This document shows positions 37,729 to 47,231 of a DNA stretch of 64,000 bases, piece by piece. The number at the start of each line of letters is the position of its first letter. Position 1 is the stretch's first letter. The stretch spans positions 1 through 64,000 of the forward strand of contig JAJXZW010000007.1 in assembly GCA_021779855.1 (NCBI GenBank), written 5' to 3'. This stretch comes from Actinomycetes bacterium. GTDB taxonomy: Bacteria > Actinomycetota > Acidimicrobiia > Acidimicrobiales > RAAP-2. The notes beneath the pieces are model-generated. The model saw nothing but the letters and a program-made list of their open reading frames with translations. It was not told the origin of the DNA and did not search any database. The position numbers and the translations under genes are program-made.

Positions 37729-39254
37729 CCGTCGAGGTCGGGGACCGGCCCCTCACGCGCGACGAGGTCGTCGCGGTGGCGCGGGGATTCGAGGCCGTCG
37801 CGATCTCCGCCGACGTCCGCCAACGCTTGGCCCACCAGCGCCGCGCCATCGACCGTCGGGTCGCCTCCGGCGAGCCCGTCTACGGCCTGTCGACGGGCTT
37901 CGGCTCCCTCGCGACCACGCCCATCTCGCCCGAGGAGCGCCGCGACCTGCAGCGCTCCCTGGTGCGCAGCCACGCGGCCGGGGTCGGTGATCGGGTCGAG
38001 GTCGAGGTGGTGCGCGCGATGATGGTCTCGCGGCTGGCGACCCTCTGCAGCGGCGTCGCCGGGGTGCGCCCGGTCGTGGCCGACACCTACGCGGCCCTGC
38101 TCAACCACGCCGTCACCCCGGTCGTCCACGAGTTCGGGTCGCTCGGCTGCTCGGGGGACCTGGCGCCGCTGGCGCACGTGGCGCTCGCGCTCACGGGCGA
38201 GGGCGACGTCCTCGACGCCGGGGGCGAGCGCCGGCGCGCGGCCGAGGTGCTCGCCGAGGTCGGCGTCGCGCCGATCGAGCTCGCCGAGAAGGAGGGCCTG
38301 GCGCTCATCAACGGGACCGACGGGATGCTCGGCCAACTCGTGCTCGCCCTCGACGACGTCGCCGCGCTGCTCACCCACCTCGACCTGGCGGCGGCGCTGT
38401 CGATCCAGGCGCTGCGCGGTACCGACCGGGCCTTCGTGGAGGAGCTGATGGCCCTGCGGCCCCACCCGGGCCAGCGCGAGAGTGCCCGGAACCTGATGGC
38501 GCTGCTCGAGGGGTCGGCGATCGTCGCGTCCCACCTCGAGGACGCCTCCCAGGTCCAAGACGCCTACTCGCTGCGCTGCGCGCCCCAGGTGCACGGGGCG
38601 GCCCGCGACACGTGGCGCCACGCGGCCGCCGTCGCCGACGTCGAGCTGGCCTCGGCGATCGACAACCCCTCGGTCCTGCCCGACGGCACGATCGCCTCCA
38701 ACGGCAACTTCCACGGCGCGCCGGTCGGCTACGTCCTCGACTTCCTCGCGATCGCCCTGGCCGACGTGGCCTCGATGGCCGAGCGGCGCACCGACCGACT
38801 GATGGACGAGTCGCGCAGCTACGGCCTGCCGGCCTTCCTCGCCGCGTCGCCGGGGGTGGATTCGGGGCTCATGATCGCCCAGTACGCCCAGGCGGCGCTG
38901 GTGAGCGAGATGAAGCGGCTCGCAGCCCCGGCGAGCGTCGACTCGATCCCCTCCTCGGCGATGCAGGAGGACCACGTCTCGATGGGCTGGCACGCGGCGC
39001 GCAAGCTCCGCCGGGCCGTCACGGCCCTCGGTGGGGTCGTGGCGATCGAGCTGATGGCCGCCTCGCGCGCCCTCGCGCTTCGCGCGCCGCTCGCCCCGTC
39101 CCCGGTCGCCGCGGCCGTGGCCGAGAGGGTCAACGGCGTCGCCGGGGGTCCGGGTCACGACCGCTGGCTGTCGCCCGAGATCGCCGGCGTCGTCGAGCTC
39201 GTCGAGAGCCGCGAGCTGCTCCAGCTGGCGTCCCGGTTCGTCGCCCTGAGCTAG
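37725..39254 (+). CDS. hutH: Histidine ammonia-lyase
   Basis: It removes ammonia from histidine to form urocanate using an MIO group made from three adjacent residues. The 509-residue protein has the MIO site as C142-S143-G144 in [15 protein letters not shown], where many enzymes have Ala-Ser-Gly; the Cys variant is also known from streptomycete histidases. [10 protein letters not shown] (about 53-62) and [15 protein letters not shown] fit HAL rather than PAL. The GTG start overlaps hutG. Confidence 0.95.
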   Translation: MTVEVGDRPLTRDEVVAVARGFEAVAISADVRQRLAHQRRAIDRRVASGEPVYGLSTGFGSLATTPISPEERRDLQRSLVRSHAAGVGDRVEVEVVRAMMVSRLATLCSGVAGVRPVVADTYAALLNHAVTPVVHEFGSLGCSGDLAPLAHVALALTGEGDVLDAGGERRRAAEVLAEVGVAPIELAEKEGLALINGTDGMLGQLVLALDDVAALLTHLDLAAALSIQALRGTDRAFVEELMALRPHPGQRESARNLMALLEGSAIVASHLEDASQVQDAYSLRCAPQVHGAARDTWRHAAAVADVELASAIDNPSVLPDGTIASNGNFHGAPVGYVLDFLAIALADVASMAERRTDRLMDESRSYGLPAFLAASPGVDSGLMIAQYAQAALVSEMKRLAAPASVDSIPSSAMQEDHVSMGWHAARKLRRAVTALGGVVAIELMAASRALALRAPLAPSPVAAAVAERVNGVAGGPGHDRWLSPEIAGVVELVESRELLQLASRFVALS

Positions 39255-39261
39255 GAGGAAC

Positions 39262-40920
39262 ATGGAAGGTGCCCGTCCGGTCCGCGCGCCGCGTGGGACC
39301 GCCCTCAGCGCCCGTGGCTGGCCCCAGGAGGCGGCCCTGCGCATGCTCCAGAACAACCTCGACCCGGAGGTCGCCGAGCGGCCCGATGACCTCGTCGTCT
39401 ACGGCGGGACGGGGCGGGCGGCCCGGGACTGGGCGAGCTTCGACGCGCTGGTGCGCACCCTCACCACCCTCGGACCGGACGAGACGATGGTCGTCCAGTC
39501 GGGCCGGCCGGTCGGGGTGCTGCGCACCCACGAGTGGGCGCCCCGGGTCGTCATCGCCAACGCCAACCTCGTGCCGGACTGGGCGACCTGGCCCGAGTTC
39601 CGCCGGCTCGAGGCGCTCGGGCTCACGATGTACGGCCAGATGACCGCGGGGTCGTGGATCTACATCGGGACCCAGGGGATCCTCCAGGGCACCTACGAGA
39701 CCTTCGCGGCGGTCGCCGAGCGGCGCTTCGGCGGGACCCTCGCGGGCACGCTCACCCTCACCGCCGGAGCCGGGGGCATGGGCGGGGCCCAGCCGCTCGC
39801 CGTCACGATGAACGACGGCGCGTGCCTGCTCATCGACGTCGACCCCACGAGGCTCGCCCGGCGGGTCGAGCAGCGCTACCTCGACGAGTGGACGAGCGAC
39901 CTCGACGACGCCCTCGAGCGGGTCCTCGTCGCCAAGGCCCAGCGCCGCGCGCTGAGCGTCGGCCTGGTCGGCAACGCGGCCGTCCTCGTGCCCGAGATAT
40001 TGCGCCGGGGGGTGGCGGTGGACATCGTCACCGACCAGACCTCGGCCCACGACCCCCTGAGCTATCTGCCCGAAGGGGTCGAGCTCGGCGACTGGCACGA
40101 CTACGCCGAGAAGAAGCCCGAGGAGTTCACCGACCGGGCTCGCCAGGCGATGGCGCGCCACGTCGAGGCGATGGTCGGGTTCATGGACGAGGGCGCCGAG
40201 GTCTTCGACTACGGGAACTCCCTGCGCGGCGAGGCGCTCGCCGGCGGCTACCCGCGCGCCTTCGACTACCCCGGCTTCGTGCCGGCGTACATCCGTCCGC
40301 TCTTCTGCGAGGGCCGGGGCCCCTTCCGCTGGGCCGCGCTCTCGGGCGACCCGCGCGACATCGCGGCCACCGACCGGGCCGTGCTCGAGCTCTTCCCCGA
40401 GAACGACAGGCTCCGGCGCTGGATCACCAAGGCCGAGGAGCGCGTCGCCTTCCAGGGGCTCCCGGCGCGGATCTGCTGGCTCGGCTACGGCGAGCGCGAC
40501 CGGGCGGGGGCCGCCTTCAACCGTCTGGTGGCCCGGGGCGAGGTCGCCGCGCCCCTCGTGATCGGGCGCGACCACCTCGACAGTGGGTCGGTGGCCTCGC
40601 CGTACCGCGAGACCGAGGGGATGCTCGACGGCTCCGACGCCATCGCCGACTGGCCGCTGCTCAACGCCCTGGTCGCCACGGCGTCGGGGGCGTCGTGGGT
40701 GTCGATCCACCACGGGGGCGGGGTCGGCATCGGGCGATCGATCCACGCGGGGCAGGTCTGCGTGGCCGACGGCACCGACCTCGCGGGCGAGAAGCTCGAG
40801 CGGGTCCTCACGAACGACCCCGCGATGGGCGTTCTGCGCCACGTCGACGCCGGCTACGAGGTGGCCGAGGCGACGGCCGAGCGGACCGGGCTACGGGTGC
40901 CGCTGCGCGAGACGACGTGA
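39262..40920 (+). CDS. hutU: Urocanate hydratase
   Basis: It adds water to urocanate using tightly bound NAD+ to give imidazolonepropionate. The 552-residue protein has the expected length. Characteristic segments include [21 protein letters not shown] near the start, [36 protein letters not shown] and the active-site cysteine region [13 protein letters not shown]. The ATG is preceded by GGAGG at 39254-39258, which overlaps the hutH stop codon. It overlaps hutI by 4 bases. Confidence 0.97.
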   Translation: MEGARPVRAPRGTALSARGWPQEAALRMLQNNLDPEVAERPDDLVVYGGTGRAARDWASFDALVRTLTTLGPDETMVVQSGRPVGVLRTHEWAPRVVIANANLVPDWATWPEFRRLEALGLTMYGQMTAGSWIYIGTQGILQGTYETFAAVAERRFGGTLAGTLTLTAGAGGMGGAQPLAVTMNDGACLLIDVDPTRLARRVEQRYLDEWTSDLDDALERVLVAKAQRRALSVGLVGNAAVLVPEILRRGVAVDIVTDQTSAHDPLSYLPEGVELGDWHDYAEKKPEEFTDRARQAMARHVEAMVGFMDEGAEVFDYGNSLRGEALAGGYPRAFDYPGFVPAYIRPLFCEGRGPFRWAALSGDPRDIAATDRAVLELFPENDRLRRWITKAEERVAFQGLPARICWLGYGERDRAGAAFNRLVARGEVAAPLVIGRDHLDSGSVASPYRETEGMLDGSDAIADWPLLNALVATASGASWVSIHHGGGVGIGRSIHAGQVCVADGTDLAGEKLERVLTNDPAMGVLRHVDAGYEVAEATAERTGLRVPLRETT

Positions 40921-42125
40921 CCTCGACGCTCGTCACCCGCATCGGCGAGCTCACGACGAACGACCCGACCCTCGGCGACGGCACGGCCCTGGGACGTCTT
41001 GGGTCCGCGGCCTTCGTCGTCGAGGACGGGCGGGTCGCCTGGGTCGGCTCGGCGAGCGCGGCGCCCGAGTGCGACACGCGCCTCGACGTCGCGGGTGCGG
41101 CCGTCGTGCCGGGGTTCGTCGACTCCCACACCCACCTCGTGTTCGCCGGCGAGCGCAGCGACGAGTTCGAGGCCCGCATGGCCGGCCGGCCCTACGACGG
41201 GGGCGGCATCGCCCGGACCGTGGCGGCGACCCGGGCCGCGAGCGCCGACGAGCTGCGCTCCGGAGTGGCGGCGCGGGTGGGGGCGCTGCGCGCGGGCGGG
41301 GTGACGACCATCGAGGTGAAGTCGGGCTACGAGCTCACGACCGAGGGCGAGGCCCGCGACCTCGAACTGGCCCGTACGGCGACCGAGCAGGTCACCTGGC
41401 TGGGCGCCCACACGGTACCCCCGGAGTACGCCCACGACCGGGCCGGCTACCTGGCCCTGCTCACCGGCCCGATGCTCGAGCGGTGCGCACCGCTCGCTCG
41501 CTGGGCCGACGTGTTCTGCGACCGGGGCGCGTTCGACCTCGATGAGGCTCGTGCCGTGCTCGAGGCGGCCCGGTCCCGGGGACTGGGCTTGCGCCTCCAC
41601 GCGAACCAGCTCGCCCACGGCGGGGCGGTGCGCCTCGCCGTCGAGCTGGGCGCGGCGAGCGCCGACCACCTCACCCACCTCGACGAGGGTGACCTCGAGG
41701 CACTGGCCGGCTCGTCGACGGTCGCCACGCTGACGCCCGGCGCGGAGTTCTGCACGCGCTCGGCCTACGCTCCGGCGCGCCGCCTCCTGGACGCGGGGGC
41801 GACCGTCGCCCTGTCGACCGACTGCAACCCCGGGACGAGCTACGTGACCTCGATGGCGTTCGTGATCGCACTGGCCGTGCGCGAGATGGGCCTCACCTGC
41901 GACGAGGCCCTGTGGTCGGCCACGCGCGGCGGCGCGCGGGCGCTGCGTCTCGACGACGTCGGACACCTCGGGGTGGGCGCGCGCGCGGACTTCCTCGTGC
42001 TCGACGCGCCCCGGGCCGCGCACCTGGCCTACCGTCCCGGCGCCGACCTCGTCACGACCCACCTCGCGAGCGTCCCGAGCCGCCCGCTCCGGCACCCGCC
42101 GTCACGGCGGTCCGCCGAGCGGTGA
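40917..42125 (+). CDS. hutI: Imidazolonepropionase
   Basis: This amidohydrolase opens the ring of imidazolone-5-propionate to give formimidoyl-glutamate, the substrate of HutG or of a formiminotransferase. The 402-residue protein has the metal motif [22 protein letters not shown], the substrate-region [22 protein letters not shown] and the catalytic aspartate in [12 protein letters not shown]. The GTG start overlaps hutU. The C-terminal tail is Arg/Pro/Ser-rich, and its stop overlaps the first codon of the decayed ABC gene. Confidence 0.96.
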   Translation: MTSTLVTRIGELTTNDPTLGDGTALGRLGSAAFVVEDGRVAWVGSASAAPECDTRLDVAGAAVVPGFVDSHTHLVFAGERSDEFEARMAGRPYDGGGIARTVAATRAASADELRSGVAARVGALRAGGVTTIEVKSGYELTTEGEARDLELARTATEQVTWLGAHTVPPEYAHDRAGYLALLTGPMLERCAPLARWADVFCDRGAFDLDEARAVLEAARSRGLGLRLHANQLAHGGAVRLAVELGAASADHLTHLDEGDLEALAGSSTVATLTPGAEFCTRSAYAPARRLLDAGATVALSTDCNPGTSYVTSMAFVIALAVREMGLTCDEALWSATRGGARALRLDDVGHLGVGARADFLVLDAPRAAHLAYRPGADLVTTHLASVPSRPLRHPPSRRSAER

Positions 42126-43390
42126 CGCCGCCCGCCCCGCGAGTGGCGGCCCTCGAGACCCGCGAGCTCGTCATCGCCCCCGGCGGGCGCGGGGCCGTCG
42201 GGGGGCCGGGGTCCAGCCCGAGGTGGGCGGCCCCTCGCACGATCTCACCCGGAATCGAGACCGTCCGGCTCGTCGGGGGGATCTACGGGGCCCGACGGGA
42301 CGCCGAGGCGGCGATCGAGCGCCCGCGGGGGCTCTCGACGAGGCGGCCGGCCGGGGCTGGACGCCCCCCTCGCCGGCGGTGGCCACGGTGCACCGGCCCT
42401 CGTCCCTGCTGGTGGGCGGGCCCCGGGCCCGGCGCCACCCTCGGGGACGCGTCGACCGGGTCCGCGCGAAGGGGGGCGAGCGGGCCGCTCTCGGCCCACA
42501 CGAGGGAGGGGCCCTCCTCGGTCCGCGATCGGGTCGCGAAGATCGACCACGGGCGCCCCCTCGCCGAGGCGCCGCCGGCGACTTCGTCGAGCGCCACCGC
42601 GGTGACCCCGGCGTCTTCATTGGCCCGATCGGGAGCGAGCTGCGTGAGTGGGGCCTCCGCGAGGGGCGTGACGCACGGTGCGCTCGTGCCGCTGAAGGCC
42701 CGCCGCTCGATCGCGGACGGTCTGCTGCCCCTCCGGATCCTCGCCGTCTCGGACGCCACAACGGCACCGCCAGGCTGGCGGCGTCCTTCATCGTCGGGAT
42801 CGCTGTGGCCCGCGGCCGGTCGGCGTTCGGCATCATGGGCTACGCGACGCGAGTCGCGCGATCGCGACACGGCGGGCTCGCGCGCCGGTGGGCCCCCGGC
42901 CCCTGGTGGACGGTGATGGGCAGTTATCGGCCCGCCCGGAGCGTCGCCCGCCCGTGGTCTCGCTCGAGGTCGTCGTCGTGGCGTCGACGCCCCATCTCGA
43001 CTCCGGCCTCCGCCGGTACCGGCTCGTCCTCGTCGCCCCGGCCTCCGGCGGGTCGTCCTCCTCGCCGTCGGCCAGTTCGTGGTCGGCCCCGTGCGATCGG
43101 CCGAGGCGGCCACTGCCCCCGGTCCTGTCCGTCGCGCTGACCCTCCTCGGCCCGTTCGGGGCGAGCGGCGTGCTCGGTGCGGCCCGGGAGCCCATCTCGC
43201 GCTGGAGCTCGATCGGGTGCGTCACGGACGTCTCGCCGGCGTGCTCGGCCGCTCGGCGTGGGGGTCGACCCCGTGGCCCACGGGAGCTCGCCCGGGGTGG
43301 GCGGTCCGTCGGGCCGACGAGGGTCGTCGGGGTGCGCTGGTGGCGCGGGCGGAGCGCCCGAGACCTGCGCGGCGGGGCGTCGCCCCTAGG
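42122..43390 (+). pseudogene. Decayed ABC-2 type transporter (ATPase and permease fragments)
   Basis: No intact gene lies between hutI and the MoxR gene. A GTG at 42122 overlapping the hutI stop opens a frame with pieces that resemble an ABC ATPase: ETVRLVGGIYGARRDAEAAIE (about 42258-42320) matches the linker region after the Q-loop, then a shifted ALDEAAGR, then VHRPSSLLV where VHRPxLLLLDEP would be expected. No Walker A is left. Near the end, shifted frames give VALTLLGPFGASGVLG, LAGVLGRSAWG and VVGVRWWRGR, which look like the last part of an ABC-2 permease. The resemblance is by eye only, and the frames change repeatedly. Confidence 0.4.
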
Positions 43391-43392
43391 GT
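43387..43392 (+). promoter_or_regulatory. Putative -10 box (TAGGGT) for leaderless MoxR gene transcription
   Basis: TAGGGT ends 7 nt before the ATG at 43399. The six intervening bases (GAACCC) hold no Shine-Dalgarno. Confidence 0.4.
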
Positions 43393-43398
43393 GAACCC

Positions 43399-44823
43399 AT
43401 GACGACTCCCGTTGCCCCCAGCGACCTGCCGGCCACGCTCGGCGCCCTGCGCGCGTCGGGCTACGTGTCGCGACCCGTGCGCGCCGAGATGCGCGAGAAC
43501 CTCGAGGCGCGCCTGGTCACGGGACAGCCCCTCACCGCCACCGTGCTCGGCTACGAGGACTCGGTGCTGCCCCAGCTCGAGACGGCGCTGCTGGCCGGCC
43601 ACGACGTCATCCTGCTCGGCGAGCGGGGCCAGGCCAAGACCCGCATCGTCCGCTCGCTCGTCGAGCTGCTCGACGAGTGGCTACCGATCGTCGCTGGCTC
43701 CGACGTCCGCGACGACCCCTTCCGTCCGATATCGGCCCACGGGATCGCCACCGTCGCCGAACTCGGCGATGACACGCCGCTCGAGTGGGTGCACCGCAGC
43801 CGGCGCTTCGCCGAGAAGCTGGCCTCGCCCGACACCTCGATGGCCGACCTCATCGGCGAGGTCGACCCGATCAAGGTGGCCGGCGGGCTCTACCTCGACG
43901 ACCCGCGGGCGCTCAGCTACGGCCTGGTTCCTAAGTCGAACCGCGGGATCTTCGCCATCAACGAGCTCCCCGACCTGGCCGAGCGGATCCAGGTGGGCCT
44001 GCTGAACGTGCTCGAGGAGCGCGACGTCCAGATCCGTGGCCACCTGGTGCGCCTGGACCTCGACGTCATGGTCGTGGCGACGGCGAACCCCGAGGACTAC
44101 ACCAACCGGGGCCGTCTCATCACGCCCCTGAAGGACCGCTTCGGCAGCCAGATCCGCACCCACTACCCCGACGACCTCTCCACCGAGATCGCCATCGTCC
44201 ACCAGGAGGCCCACGTGCCGGCGACGCCGGTGCCCCTCGTGGTGCCCTGGTTCATCGAGGAGATCGTCGCGCGGGTCAGCCACGTGGCGCGCCGGTCGAA
44301 CGCCATCAACCAGAAGTCCGGGGTCTCGGTGCGCCTCTCGATCGCCAACTACGAGGTCGTGGTCGCGAGCGCCCTACGCCGGGCCCTGCGCACCGGCGAC
44401 ACGGCGGTGGTGCCGCGGGTGAGCGACCTCTCGGCGCTCGTCCAGTCGACTCAGGGCAAGATCGAGCTCGACACCCTCGACGACGCCGAGGCCGACCAGG
44501 TCGTGTCGGCGCTGGTGGCCCTGGCGGTGCGCCAGTGCTTCGCCGAGACGGTCCTGCTGGAGGAGGCGCCCGAGATCGTGGCCGCCTTCAACGGCGAGGT
44601 CGTCGTGCACACCGGCGACGACCTGCCCGACGCGCAGTACGCCAGCACCCTCGAGGCGCTGCCGGTGCTCGCCGCCCCGGTCGAGCGACTGGCCGGCCCC
44701 GAGGCCGGCCCGGGGGAGCGGGCCGCGGCCCTGGAGTTCCTCCTCGAGGGGCTCTACCTCACCAAGCGCCTGGCGAAGGACGCCTCCGGGGCCCGGGCGC
44801 TCTACCGCTCGAGGGCGCGGTAG
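43399..44823 (+). CDS. MoxR/BchI-like AAA+ ATPase
   Basis: The 474-residue protein has Walker A GERGQAKT (74-81), a GLVPKSNRGIFAINELPDL segment containing the Walker B acidic pair (183-193), sensor 1 in VVATANPEDYTNRGRLI and a sensor 2 region after about 300. It resembles the magnesium-chelatase I-subunit branch of AAA+ proteins. Such ATPases act with a VWA-domain partner to remodel or insert metals into target proteins, and the next gene is exactly such a partner, so they probably form one machine. The target is unknown. The two genes share one base (TAGTG). Confidence 0.88.
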   Translation: MTTPVAPSDLPATLGALRASGYVSRPVRAEMRENLEARLVTGQPLTATVLGYEDSVLPQLETALLAGHDVILLGERGQAKTRIVRSLVELLDEWLPIVAGSDVRDDPFRPISAHGIATVAELGDDTPLEWVHRSRRFAEKLASPDTSMADLIGEVDPIKVAGGLYLDDPRALSYGLVPKSNRGIFAINELPDLAERIQVGLLNVLEERDVQIRGHLVRLDLDVMVVATANPEDYTNRGRLITPLKDRFGSQIRTHYPDDLSTEIAIVHQEAHVPATPVPLVVPWFIEEIVARVSHVARRSNAINQKSGVSVRLSIANYEVVVASALRRALRTGDTAVVPRVSDLSALVQSTQGKIELDTLDDAEADQVVSALVALAVRQCFAETVLLEEAPEIVAAFNGEVVVHTGDDLPDAQYASTLEALPVLAAPVERLAGPEAGPGERAAALEFLLEGLYLTKRLAKDASGARALYRSRAR

Positions 44824-46814
44824 TGGCCGTCCGCTACCGGTTCCGCCGCTTCGGCGAGGGCGACGACTTCGACGACGTCGACGCCGAGGAGCTCCTCGGA
44901 CGCCTGGTCGACGACGTCCTGGAGGACGGCGACCTCGAGGCGGCCCTCGAAAGGCTGCTGCGCGAGGGTTTCGAGACCGCGGCCGGCGAGCACGTCGAGG
45001 GCCTGACCGAGTTGCTCGACCGCTCGCGCCGGCGCCGCCGCGAGCTCGAGGCCCAGGCCGACCCCTCGGGCGAGCTCGAGCGCTACCGGGAGTGGCTCGA
45101 GCACGTCGAGTCGCTCGAGGCGACCGGGCTCGAGGGGCTCCTCGAGGAGGCGGAGGCCTCGGGCGACGAGCGTCGCCGCGAGGTCACCCGCGACCTCGTG
45201 GACCAGCGGCGGATGCAGCGCGACCTGATGAGCGAGCGCTTCACCGAGCGCCTCGGCGAGTACCGGGAGTACGAGTTCGTCTCGGCCGAGGCGCGTGAGG
45301 AGTACGAGCGGCTCATGGCCGAGCTCGAGCGGGACGTCCTCGACACCTACTTCAACCAGTCCAAGGAGTTCCTCGGTCGGCCCGATCCCGCCGAGCTCGC
45401 CCGCTTGCGCGAGATGATGGACGCGCTCTCGACCATGATCGAGCAGGACCGCCGGGGCGAGCCGCTCGATCCCTCCTTCGAGGAGTTCATGGGGCGCTTC
45501 GGCGACTACTTCCCCGGGGCCGAGAGCCTCGAGGACGTGGTGACGATGATGGCCGAGCGCGCCGCCGCCGCCGAGGCGATGTTCAACTCTCTCTCGGCCG
45601 ACCAGCAGGCCGAGCTGCGCTCGCTGATGGATCGGCTGCTGGGCGACCTCGACCTGAGCCTCTCGCTCTCGCGCCTGACGGCGAACCTGCGTGAGGCCAC
45701 CCCGCAGATCGACTGGAACCGAGCCCACCGGCTGCGCGGCGACGGCGGGTCGTTCGCGCGCTCGACCGACGCCATCGAGCAGCTCGGCCAGCTGCGCCAG
45801 CTCGAGGACTTCCTCGGGCGGGCCGACCCCGCCCAGGGGCTGCCCGAGGTCGACGTCGAGGCGATCCGCCGCCACCTGGGCGACGACGCGGCCCGCCACG
45901 TCGAGCGGCTGCAGCGGGCGCTGCGGTCGCTGCGCGAGAGCGGCTTCGTCGACCGCAACGGCCGCCGGCTCGAGTTGAGCGCGAAGGGTGTTCGCCAGAT
46001 CGGCCGGCTGGCGCTGCGCGCCCTCTTCGCGCGCCTGCGCGACACGCCCGATCTGACGGGCCACGCGAGCGCGACGCTCGCGCGCGGGGGGGACCGCGAG
46101 GAGACCTCGACGCCGTGGGAGCCGGGCGCGCCGGTGACCCTGCACCTGGGCCACACCCTGTACAACGCGCTGGTGCGCCAGGGGCCGGGAACCCCCGTGC
46201 GCCTGCACCCCGACGACTTCGAGGTCGAGGAGTACGAGGCGCTGCGCCGCTCGGCGACGGTCTTCGCTATCGACCTCTCGTTGTCGATGGCCATGCGGGG
46301 CAACCTGGTCCCGGCGAAGAAGATGGTCCTCGCGCTCACCCAGCTCATCGCGAGTCGGTTCCCGCGCGACTACGTGGCGGTGGTCGGGTTCGGGGAGCGG
46401 GCGGTGGAGCTGCGCATCGAGGACATCCCGTCGCTCACCATCAACTACAACTACGGCACCAACTTCCAGCACGCCCTCGCGCTCTCGCGCCATCTCCTGC
46501 GCAACGAGCGCGGCGAGCGCCAGGTCGTCGTGGTGACCGACGGCGAGCCCACGGCCCACCTGAGCGAGACGGGCGAGCCGTTCTTCGCCTGGCCGCCGGT
46601 GCGCGAGACGCTGGACAGGACCATGGCCGAGGTCCTGCGCTGCACGCGCGCGGGGATCACGATCAACACCTTCGCCCTCGACATCGAGCGCAGCCAGTTC
46701 CCCTTCGTCGAGCAGATCGCCCGGGTCAACGGGGGGCGGCTCTTCTACACCGACGTCGACGACCTGGGCGCCTACGTGCTCGACGACTTCGTCACCCACC
46801 GCCGGGCCGTCTAG
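44823..46814 (+). CDS. VWA-domain protein, partner of the MoxR-type ATPase
   Basis: The 663-residue protein has a long, strongly charged, mostly helical N-terminal region (about 1-440, many Glu/Arg pairs, several coiled-coil-like stretches) and a C-terminal von Willebrand A domain. The metal site is complete: FAIDLSLSMAM (DxSxS, about residue 483), the threonine in NYNYGTNFQHAL, and VVTDGEPTAHL. The GTG start overlaps the ATPase stop codon by one base, and the longer frame inside the ATPase gene is rejected. No signal peptide or membrane helix is seen, so it should be cytoplasmic. Confidence 0.85.
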   Translation: MAVRYRFRRFGEGDDFDDVDAEELLGRLVDDVLEDGDLEAALERLLREGFETAAGEHVEGLTELLDRSRRRRRELEAQADPSGELERYREWLEHVESLEATGLEGLLEEAEASGDERRREVTRDLVDQRRMQRDLMSERFTERLGEYREYEFVSAEAREEYERLMAELERDVLDTYFNQSKEFLGRPDPAELARLREMMDALSTMIEQDRRGEPLDPSFEEFMGRFGDYFPGAESLEDVVTMMAERAAAAEAMFNSLSADQQAELRSLMDRLLGDLDLSLSLSRLTANLREATPQIDWNRAHRLRGDGGSFARSTDAIEQLGQLRQLEDFLGRADPAQGLPEVDVEAIRRHLGDDAARHVERLQRALRSLRESGFVDRNGRRLELSAKGVRQIGRLALRALFARLRDTPDLTGHASATLARGGDREETSTPWEPGAPVTLHLGHTLYNALVRQGPGTPVRLHPDDFEVEEYEALRRSATVFAIDLSLSMAMRGNLVPAKKMVLALTQLIASRFPRDYVAVVGFGERAVELRIEDIPSLTINYNYGTNFQHALALSRHLLRNERGERQVVVVTDGEPTAHLSETGEPFFAWPPVRETLDRTMAEVLRCTRAGITINTFALDIERSQFPFVEQIARVNGGRLFYTDVDDLGAYVLDDFVTHRRAV

Positions 46815-46847
46815 GCCCGCCGCGCCCGACGGCGCCGACACCCGCCG

Positions 46848-46861
46848 GGGCCCTCGGGCCC
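46848..46861 (+). terminator. Possible short hairpin after the VWA gene
   Basis: GGGCC (46848-46852), loop CTCG, then GGCCC (46857-46861), followed by TTCTC. It is 34 bases past the VWA stop. The stem is short and the T-run is poor, so it is weak evidence for a terminator. Confidence 0.25.
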
Positions 46862-46913
46862 TTCTCAGTTTCCATTTGCGCGGCGGGCCCCGGGCGGGCC
46901 ACAATGACACGGT

Positions 46914-46923
46914 TGTAATTACA
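46914..46923. promoter_or_regulatory. AT-rich 10-bp palindrome upstream of whiB
   Basis: TGTAATTACA is a perfect palindrome 33 bases before the whiB GTG, in a stretch far richer in A/T than the surrounding DNA. It could be an operator or include the -10 region of the whiB promoter. The following CAT gives TTACAT, a plausible -10 core. Confidence 0.35.
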
Positions 46924-46955
46924 TCGGTGGCGTCAGCGGCCGTCAGGGAGGGAAC

Positions 46956-47231
46956 GTGGACATCGTCGAACTGTTGGGTGGCCTCGAGGACCGGGGGTGG
47001 CAGGCCCGCGCGAACTGCATGGGCGTCGACCCCGACCTGTTCTTCCCCGAGCGGGGGGCCTCAACCCGTGAGGCCAAGGAGGTCTGCCGGGGGTGCGTGG
47101 TCAAAGAGGAGTGCCTGGAGTACGCGCTCGACAACGGCGAGAAGTTCGGGATCTGGGGCGGCATGAGCGAGCGTGAGCGGCGCCGGCTACGGCGCGCCCG
47201 GGCCCTCGAGCGCCGCGCCAAGGCCGGCTGA
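46956..47231 (+). CDS. whiB: WhiB family iron-sulfur transcription factor
   Basis: WhiB proteins hold a redox-sensitive 4Fe-4S cluster and act with the main sigma factor. The 91-residue protein has the four cluster cysteines C21, C44, C47 and C53 and the turn GIWGGM (65-70) followed by a basic SERERRRLRRARALERR tail. The length and the arrangement resemble the WhiB2/WhmD group involved in cell division and sporulation, but the subgroup is uncertain. The GTG is preceded by GGGAGG (46946-46951). Its last 45 bases overlap the end of the convergent formiminotransferase gene. Confidence 0.93.
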   Translation: MDIVELLGGLEDRGWQARANCMGVDPDLFFPERGASTREAKEVCRGCVVKEECLEYALDNGEKFGIWGGMSERERRRLRRARALERRAKAG

